NCBI RefSeq assembly: GCF_002218045.2
Contig: NZ_AP018687.1
Span: 95,325-159,324 of the forward strand
Direction of reading: 5' to 3'
Source: Vibrio rumoiensis
GTDB lineage: Bacteria > Pseudomonadota > Gammaproteobacteria > Enterobacterales > Vibrionaceae
DNA length: 64,000 bases
A program made the translations under genes and the position numbers. Below, in pieces: positions 60,111 to 64,000 of this stretch. Below the pieces are notes generated by a model, which had not been told where the DNA came from, made no database searches, and saw nothing but the letters and a program-made list of their open reading frames with translations. How positions within the stretch are numbered: position 1 is the stretch's first letter; each line of letters begins with the position of its first letter.

Positions 60111-60495
60111 TTCCGCTCCCCAGCACCAACGGTTCAATAACCAGCGCTTGAGCCTCGTCCCAGTCGGACACCTTTACGTCACCAAAAGCAAACGCTATCC
60201 GCATAGCCACTGTTGGCCTACCCATTTTCATCAAATAAGCAGCCGCACCGGCACACATCGACTCTTGTCCCGAAGGTGCATAGTTGCCCTCTTCATCCCA
60301 TTCACCACCGTACTTTGAATGCACGGTTTTGTGGCAGTGGAACGTCGTCATATCGTTTTCAACTATGTCGTTGATGATGCCTTCCAACCTACCAGGGGCA
60401 AGTTCGATAGCCCCTTCCTTTCGGAATGGGCAGTTGGCGCAAGGTTTCTTCAAACGGAGATGATTTGCTGTCTTTCGCATATCGCTCACTTTCAT
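60103..60495 (-). CDS. Cys-rich small protein (DUF6283-like), 130 aa
   Basis: The protein has CANCPFRKEG near residue 19, then FHCHKT near 53 and a further Cys near 80, the pattern of small phage and plasmid proteins with a CxxCPFR start (DUF6283, named from memory). It may bind metal or an Fe-S cluster. It is the first gene of the leftward operon down to about 54.6 kb. A regulon-like dyad is 85 bp upstream. Confidence 0.5.
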   Translation of the reverse strand: MKVSDMRKTANHLRLKKPCANCPFRKEGAIELAPGRLEGIINDIVENDMTTFHCHKTVHSKYGGEWDEEGNYAPSGQESMCAGAAAYLMKMGRPTVAMRIAFAFGDVKVSDWDEAQALVIEPLVLGSGNE

Positions 60496-60579
60496 AGCAT
60501 CATTTTATGACCTTATGATATAGGCATATTTCGTGTAGTCAATATCTCACTAACAATTACTTTAAATGGGACGCTGACA

Positions 60580-60593
60580 CGCCCATTTTGGGA
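60580..60593 (-). promoter_or_regulatory. Transfer-regulon-like dyad upstream of the 60.5-kb operon
   Basis: CCCAAAATGGGC on the minus strand, 85 bp before the start at 60495. It is shorter than the tra-gene dyads. Confidence 0.35.
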
Positions 60594-60600
60594 AGAAGAA

Positions 60601-60615
60601 CAAGTTATTTGGAGG
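60601..60615 (+). repeat. 15-bp repeat shared with 42132-42146
   Basis: CAAGTTATTTGGAGG, identical to the sequence before the 47-aa transfer gene but with no good gene following it. It is possibly a fragment of a copied leader. Confidence 0.35.
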
Positions 60616-60645
60616 TGGGGATCACGCTAGATTGGGGATTTGAAT

Positions 60646-60663
60646 ACTTTCACATGTGAAAGT
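60646..60663. repeat. Dispersed palindrome copy 4
   Basis: ACTTTCACATGTGAAAGT in the intergenic region 60496-60799, 31 bp before the promoter at 60694. Confidence 0.55.
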
Positions 60664-60693
60664 TCATTATTCTTAGTATCGTTTTATTGTCTC

Positions 60694-60721
60694 TTGATAT
60701 TATTTTATGATGCTGTAATAA
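60694..60721 (+). promoter_or_regulatory. Sigma-70-like promoter of the 47-aa gene at 60800
   Basis: TTGATA, 16-bp spacer, TAATAA. The spacer has TTTTATGATGC, shared with the promoter at 20688; a partial copy (ATTTTATGA) also lies at 60502. Confidence 0.5.
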
Positions 60722-60799
60722 TCACAAATAAGGGCCGCATCGCTCTTCTACCTTCGTTGCAGCCCTTACAACACAATCAAGCTATTAAGGAGCTTTGTT

Positions 60800-60943
60800 A
60801 TGCTGCAAGGCAATACTAACACGAATAAGCGCATCCCGCTCGCGGCGTTCATGAAATGGCCGCTGGCGAAACGTCAGGACTTCATCGACCGGGAAATGTC
60901 CGGTTGTCCCGACTTTATCAAGACGTCTTTGCTTCGGCACTAA
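60800..60943 (+). CDS. Small hypothetical protein, 47 aa
   Basis: ATG 60800 has AAGGAG upstream; stop TAA at 60941-60943. The peptide (MLQGNTNTNKR then PLAAFMKWPLAKRQDF) is basic and not recognised. It has a good promoter and is followed by a terminator-like hairpin, which supports it being a real gene. Confidence 0.55.
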   Translation: MLQGNTNTNKRIPLAAFMKWPLAKRQDFIDREMSGCPDFIKTSLLRH

Positions 60944-60959
60944 GGCAATCAGGAAAGCT

Positions 60960-60986
60960 AAGAACCTCGCTTCGGCGGGGTTCTTC
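60960..60986 (+). terminator. Terminator-like hairpin after the 47-aa gene
   Basis: AAGAACC.CGC ttcg GCG.GGTTCTT, followed by CGTTTCT. The T tract is short, so it may attenuate rather than stop transcription into the next gene. Confidence 0.55.
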
Positions 60987-61030
60987 GTTTCTACCTCTTG
61001 AATGTTTCGTCAGAACAAACTGGAGAGCTT

Positions 61031-61666
61031 ATGTCACCAGAAACACAGCAACTTACATCCAAGGCTTTATCACTCATTGAGCAGTCCCGTTACAGAATGG
61101 GCACTTCTCAGTTTGTTGAGGCCTTTATCGACCAATGGGCTTATTTGCAGACTGGCCTATACCCAGCCAAGGAGGAGATCCCAGAGGAACTACAGCCGGT
61201 CGCCTTCGAGCTTTCCCATGTTCTGTCTGCGGCAATGAAGCGCGATCCCACAAGCGATGTTCTTGGCTACGTCCTCAGCATGTCTGGCTTCCACAAGAAA
61301 GGCACCAACTACTTCCCCACCCCTCCAGAGATTGGCCGCTTGCTGTCACTCATTGTTGGCTCACAGTCTTCGGCAGACTTCTATGAGCCTTGCTGTGGCT
61401 CTGGCGTCAACGCCATTCACTGGATGGAAAACCTGATCGAGAACAAAGGCCCAGGGGCCTTAGCCGAAACCTCAATCTACCTGGAAGACATTGATCCATT
61501 AATGGTGAAGTGCTGTATGCTCCAGCTCTTTCATTATTTCGAGTCCCGTGATGCCACGCCAAAAACTCTGAGTATCGTCGGCATAGACACCCTAAGCAGA
61601 CGAACCAGGAATATCGCCTACTACGCTGAGAAACCTCCAGCATCCGCCGCCACCGTGGCCGCATAA
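61031..61666 (+). CDS. N6-adenine-methyltransferase-like protein, 211 aa
   Basis: The protein has FPTPPEIGRLL near residue 95, EPCCGSG (119-125, SAM-binding motif I) and YLEDIDPLMVKCC (150-162, motif II), as in N6-adenine methyltransferases of the HsdM-like group. The sequence ends before the catalytic NPPY/F motif normally found after about 60-80 more residues; none is seen. It is therefore either a shortened protein or an inactive or SAM-binding form. ATG 61031 has GGAG upstream. No frameshift was looked for beyond the stop, where a terminator follows at once. Confidence 0.65.
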   Translation: MSPETQQLTSKALSLIEQSRYRMGTSQFVEAFIDQWAYLQTGLYPAKEEIPEELQPVAFELSHVLSAAMKRDPTSDVLGYVLSMSGFHKKGTNYFPTPPEIGRLLSLIVGSQSSADFYEPCCGSGVNAIHWMENLIENKGPGALAETSIYLEDIDPLMVKCCMLQLFHYFESRDATPKTLSIVGIDTLSRRTRNIAYYAEKPPASAATVAA

Positions 61667-61694
61667 AAAAACCCGCCTGATGGCGGGTTTTCCA
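61665..61694. terminator. Bidirectional terminator between convergent genes
   Basis: AAAAAAACCCGCC..GGCGGGTTTT, between the methyltransferase-like gene and the HTH gene. Confidence 0.85.
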
Positions 61695-61718
61695 TTCATT
61701 ACTCTGCTCTATGGCACC

Positions 61719-61991
61719 TTACAGCTTTCCGTACCGGTTCAAGAACGAAGACCTGTCTAAGATCCCCCAATCTGTCAGTATGTAGTAGCCGGTGGCACCT
61801 CGTTCGCCGGTTGACTCCCTGACGAATAAAATGTTCATTCCGAACTCATCACGCAAAGCAGCCAACTGCCTCTTGATTGTTGATTCAGGAATATTTGTCG
61901 CCTTGTGAAGGTCCTGGAGACTTGGCTTCTCCGTTTTAGACAGGGCATTCACCAAAGCAAATTTTCTCTTCATGTCCTGCGAGATCTTCAT
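61719..61991 (-). CDS. Small winged-helix/HTH protein downstream of parB, 90 aa
   Basis: The peptide (KPSLQDLHKATNIPESTIKRQLAALRDEFG) has a clear helix-turn-helix followed by beta-hairpin-type sequence, as in small winged-helix regulators. A gene in this position (parA-parB-053) contributes to stability in IncC plasmids; the same role is inferred. ATG 61991 is preferred to GTG 61997. Upstream, CCTG/CAGG and AGGCCCA/TGGGCCT hairpins form a leader that could cover the ribosome binding site. Confidence 0.65.
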   Translation of the reverse strand: MKISQDMKRKFALVNALSKTEKPSLQDLHKATNIPESTIKRQLAALRDEFGMNILFVRESTGERGATGYYILTDWGILDRSSFLNRYGKL

Positions 61992-62039
61992 ATTCACCTG
62001 TTCTTGACAGGCCCACCCTTTTTGGCTGGGCCTCCTTTG

Positions 62040-63212
62040 TTAGCCTTCGACACTAAGGAGTTCAATGTCTGACACAGGCACATGAACATGCTTTTCCTTT
62101 CCTTCACTATCGAGCGTTTTGACCCAGACAGTAGATGGAACCAGAGCCACACGGTCTGTCATGATGACTCCGCGTTTAGTTTCACCATCCAGGTTAACGT
62201 TGACAGCAATAACCAAACTGTCGGCTCGGACATTCTTCCACTCTTTGTCCTTCGGCAGAGGAGGAAGAGCATCACCACCTTCATCTTTGTTCTTTCCGCT
62301 GTTAATAGGCTGCTGGACAGGCTCTTTGTCCTCTTCATCGAGCAAAGGGTCCAAATCATCGTCATTCAGACCATCACGGTCTGAACCGTCTTCCAACACA
62401 TTCTGGTTATGGTTCTGCTCGGTATTACCCAGTTGCTCCTCCGTACCATTCCCATTTGAGTTTAGGGTTTGGTCATCGGTATTTCCATCACCAGGTTCAT
62501 CATTGTGGCCGGAGCCAGTCAGAGGGCCTTTTTCCATTTCTTCTTTGATGCGCTTGGCATCGTTCAGAAGCTCACGACTTTGTTTCCGGGTGATCCCGTC
62601 AGACATAGCCACAGCACAGACAGCACGGCAGCGTTCTTCGTTCATATCGAACAAAAGACGAAGATTATTCAAGGTTTCTGTATCAGAACATACTTCATTA
62701 TCATACAACTCGCGCACACAGTCTGGTAGTTTTAGCAATGACAAATGCGTAGATACGAAAGTGATGTTTTTCCCGAGGCGATCAGCAATGTCTTTTTGCT
62801 TCCAACCGTCTTCAATAAACAGATTCAATGCCTCGGCTATTTCTACCGGCGTTAGGTCATCTCTTTGGATGTTTTCGATCAACTCACCAGCAGTTTCGTC
62901 CAGATTATTCTGGACCTTATCATTGACAACCAGATCGATAGTATCAATACCTGCATGTTTACATGCTCTCCAACGTCGCTCCCCCTTCTGAATGACGAAC
63001 TTTCCTTCCTCATTCTTAGGAAACACGATGATAGGAGACTGCTGCCCCTCGGTTAGCATAGTCGCTGCCAACTCTTCAATGTTGCGGAAGCGCTTACGCA
63101 CCTGGACTTTGGAAACAACGTCGTCAACTGGCACAGTAAGAACTTCTTTACCTTTCTTGCCTTTGGCAGCTTTAGCAAGATCCGACAGGCCTCTCAAATT
63201 ATTTAATGCCAT
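62040..63212 (-). CDS. parB: ParB-family partition protein
   Basis: The 390-residue protein has the ParB/Spo0J N-terminal domain (VPVDDVVSKVQVRKRF, then GQQSPIIVFP and KGERRWRACKHAG, the box I/II regions), a central HTH (VEIAEALNLFIEDGWKQKDIADRLGKNITFVSTHLSLLKLP) and a long acidic Asn/Asp-rich linker leading to a KorB-like C-terminus. By family it binds centromere sites, uses CTP and works with ParA to segregate the plasmid. No parS was identified. It starts four bases after parA. Confidence 0.9.
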   Translation of the reverse strand: MALNNLRGLSDLAKAAKGKKGKEVLTVPVDDVVSKVQVRKRFRNIEELAATMLTEGQQSPIIVFPKNEEGKFVIQKGERRWRACKHAGIDTIDLVVNDKVQNNLDETAGELIENIQRDDLTPVEIAEALNLFIEDGWKQKDIADRLGKNITFVSTHLSLLKLPDCVRELYDNEVCSDTETLNNLRLLFDMNEERCRAVCAVAMSDGITRKQSRELLNDAKRIKEEMEKGPLTGSGHNDEPGDGNTDDQTLNSNGNGTEEQLGNTEQNHNQNVLEDGSDRDGLNDDDLDPLLDEEDKEPVQQPINSGKNKDEGGDALPPLPKDKEWKNVRADSLVIAVNVNLDGETKRGVIMTDRVALVPSTVWVKTLDSEGKEKHVHVPVSDIELLSVEG

Positions 63213-63215
63213 CGT

Positions 63216-64000
63216 TTAGCCCACCTTCTCTAAAATTTCTTCTAACACCGCCTCAACCTCTCTGGCCGCGACATGTCCGTAACGCAGATCCCAAACAGGT
63301 ATCCCATCCGTGGTTGCTGTATCTAATGGTGGACGGTGCATAATTTTGTTTTTAAATAAAAAATCTGGTATTTCTTTTTCCAACTTATGCAAAGACTTAG
63401 CGTGATTAACTGATCCATCCATATCATTTATAATAATTCCAAGAATGTTCAACTCAGAGTTATACGCTTCTCGAACACCAATTATTGTATTTAAAAGACC
63501 TTCAACACCGTCAACAGCAAAACCTGATAGCTTCACTGGACATGCCACATGGGTGGACATGACCAACGCAGCCACCAGCTTTCTGCCGAGGCTAGGCGGA
63601 CAATCAATCAGCACGTAGTCATAGTTCTCAAAAAGAGCAGCCAAATGGCGAGCCGGGTTCATTGCTTGATCGAGAGGCACAGCCTCCATTTCAAACAAAT
63701 CCGGATCGTTTTTCGGTGTATGAATAAGGTCAGCACCACAAGGGCAGTGCATAACATCAATGCCGTCCAGCTCGTAAGCGAACAGCTCAGCGGTTTTTGT
63801 TCCAGTTAGGATAGGCTCATAGTCTCCATCCTCCAGCTCTCGTCTGGGGGCCAGTCGAGAGGATGTATTCCCCTGACCATCCATATCCAAGACCAGCACT
63901 TTCTTTTTCTTCTGTAACGCCAGATAAAAGGCCTGTTGGATACAGAGGGTACTCTTCCCCACCCCGCCTTTCTGGTTGGCGAAGCTGATTACTTTGCCAT
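63216..64000 (-). CDS. parA: ParA partition ATPase (partial, runs off right edge)
   Basis: The frame is open to the right edge and begins ISFANQKGGVGKSTL, a deviant Walker A motif (KGGxGKST) of ParA/MinD ATPases; the first few residues lie outside the window. VLVLDMDGQGN (A') and VLIDCPPSLG (Walker B) follow. There is no N-terminal HTH within the visible part, as in type Ib or IncC-like ParA. By family it forms ATP-dependent gradients on the nucleoid that move ParB-bound plasmid. A start just outside the window is expected. Confidence 0.9.
   Translation of the reverse strand, partial: GKVISFANQKGGVGKSTLCIQQAFYLALQKKKKVLVLDMDGQGNTSSRLAPRRELEDGDYEPILTGTKTAELFAYELDGIDVMHCPCGADLIHTPKNDPDLFEMEAVPLDQAMNPARHLAALFENYDYVLIDCPPSLGRKLVAALVMSTHVACPVKLSGFAVDGVEGLLNTIIGVREAYNSELNILGIIINDMDGSVNHAKSLHKLEKEIPDFLFKNKIMHRPPLDTATTDGIPVWDLRYGHVAAREVEAVLEEILEKVG

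Noticed and set aside
62119..62991. A 290-codon plus-strand frame opposite parB, very rich in Ser and Arg.
   Set aside because: It is the complement of the acidic, Asn-rich parB linker; ParB motifs on the other strand are unambiguous.
1..64000. CRISPR arrays, tRNA or rRNA genes, transposases and resistance genes.
   Set aside because: No regularly spaced repeats, cloverleaf-type sequences or transposase or resistance motifs were seen on reading either strand.

Overview
The window is a piece of a large conjugative plasmid (or a closely related integrative conjugative element) of a gammaproteobacterium. Gene content and order match the IncA/C - SXT/R391 superfamily: a MobH relaxase TraI, coupling protein TraD, a DUF4400 TraJ-like protein, TraL-E-K-B-V-A, DsbC, an F-type TraC ATPase, a TrbI-like protein, TraF, a TrbC-TraW fusion, TraU and TraN, with TopB and ParAB to one side and Bet/Exo recombinases with CobS/CobT-like genes to the other. 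IncA/C is the best guess, made from recalled gene order and not from a database match. No rRNA, tRNA, CRISPR array, insertion sequence or resistance gene was seen.

Layout. (1) 1-19.8 kb: about 27 leftward genes, mostly short and unrecognised, plus a DndC-like sulfurtransferase, a cytosine-C5 and an N4/N6-type methyltransferase, a 2Fe-2S ferredoxin, a CobT-like VWA protein, DUF3150, lambda-type Exo and Bet, and a MoxR/CobS-like AAA+ ATPase. (2) 19.9-21.6 kb: two rightward genes, an AcaB-like (DUF1845) putative regulator and a lipoprotein. (3) 21.7-49.8 kb: the leftward transfer region, including an EAL-domain gene inside the tra operon and a 1843-residue Ig-like exported protein. traF/traH/traG-type genes and an origin of transfer were not found here. 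(4) 50-53.4 kb: rightward lipoprotein, small protein, topoisomerase III and another small protein. (5) 53.5-60.5 kb: a compact leftward operon of mostly unknown genes, including a lone TOPRIM protein, an ASCH-like protein and a C5-methyltransferase relative without the usual catalytic Pro-Cys. (6) 60.8-64 kb: a small rightward gene, a short N6-methyltransferase-like gene, and leftward parA-parB-HTH partition genes cut by the right edge.

Regulation is the most interesting part. In region 1 almost every gene has its own short leader in which the Shine-Dalgarno arm pairs with an upstream segment (S3:S4), while a preceding hairpin (S1:S2) carries a near copy of the SD arm that could compete for S3. 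Six times in the same region a conserved multi-hairpin RNA element, with covarying stems around an invariant TAGCTGG loop, stands at the head of a transcription unit just before such a leader. In two copies the variable loop is complementary to its own downstream leader, recalling the C4/P4-CI antisense RNAs. Separately, a GCCCA-N-TGGGC-type dyad lies about 60-85 bp upstream of eight gene starts and probably marks a transfer regulon (AcaCD/SetCD type), and a 16-18 bp palindrome, CTTTCACATGTGAAAG, occurs four times across the window.

All assignments come from reading the sequence and remembered family features. No search, alignment or folding program was run.
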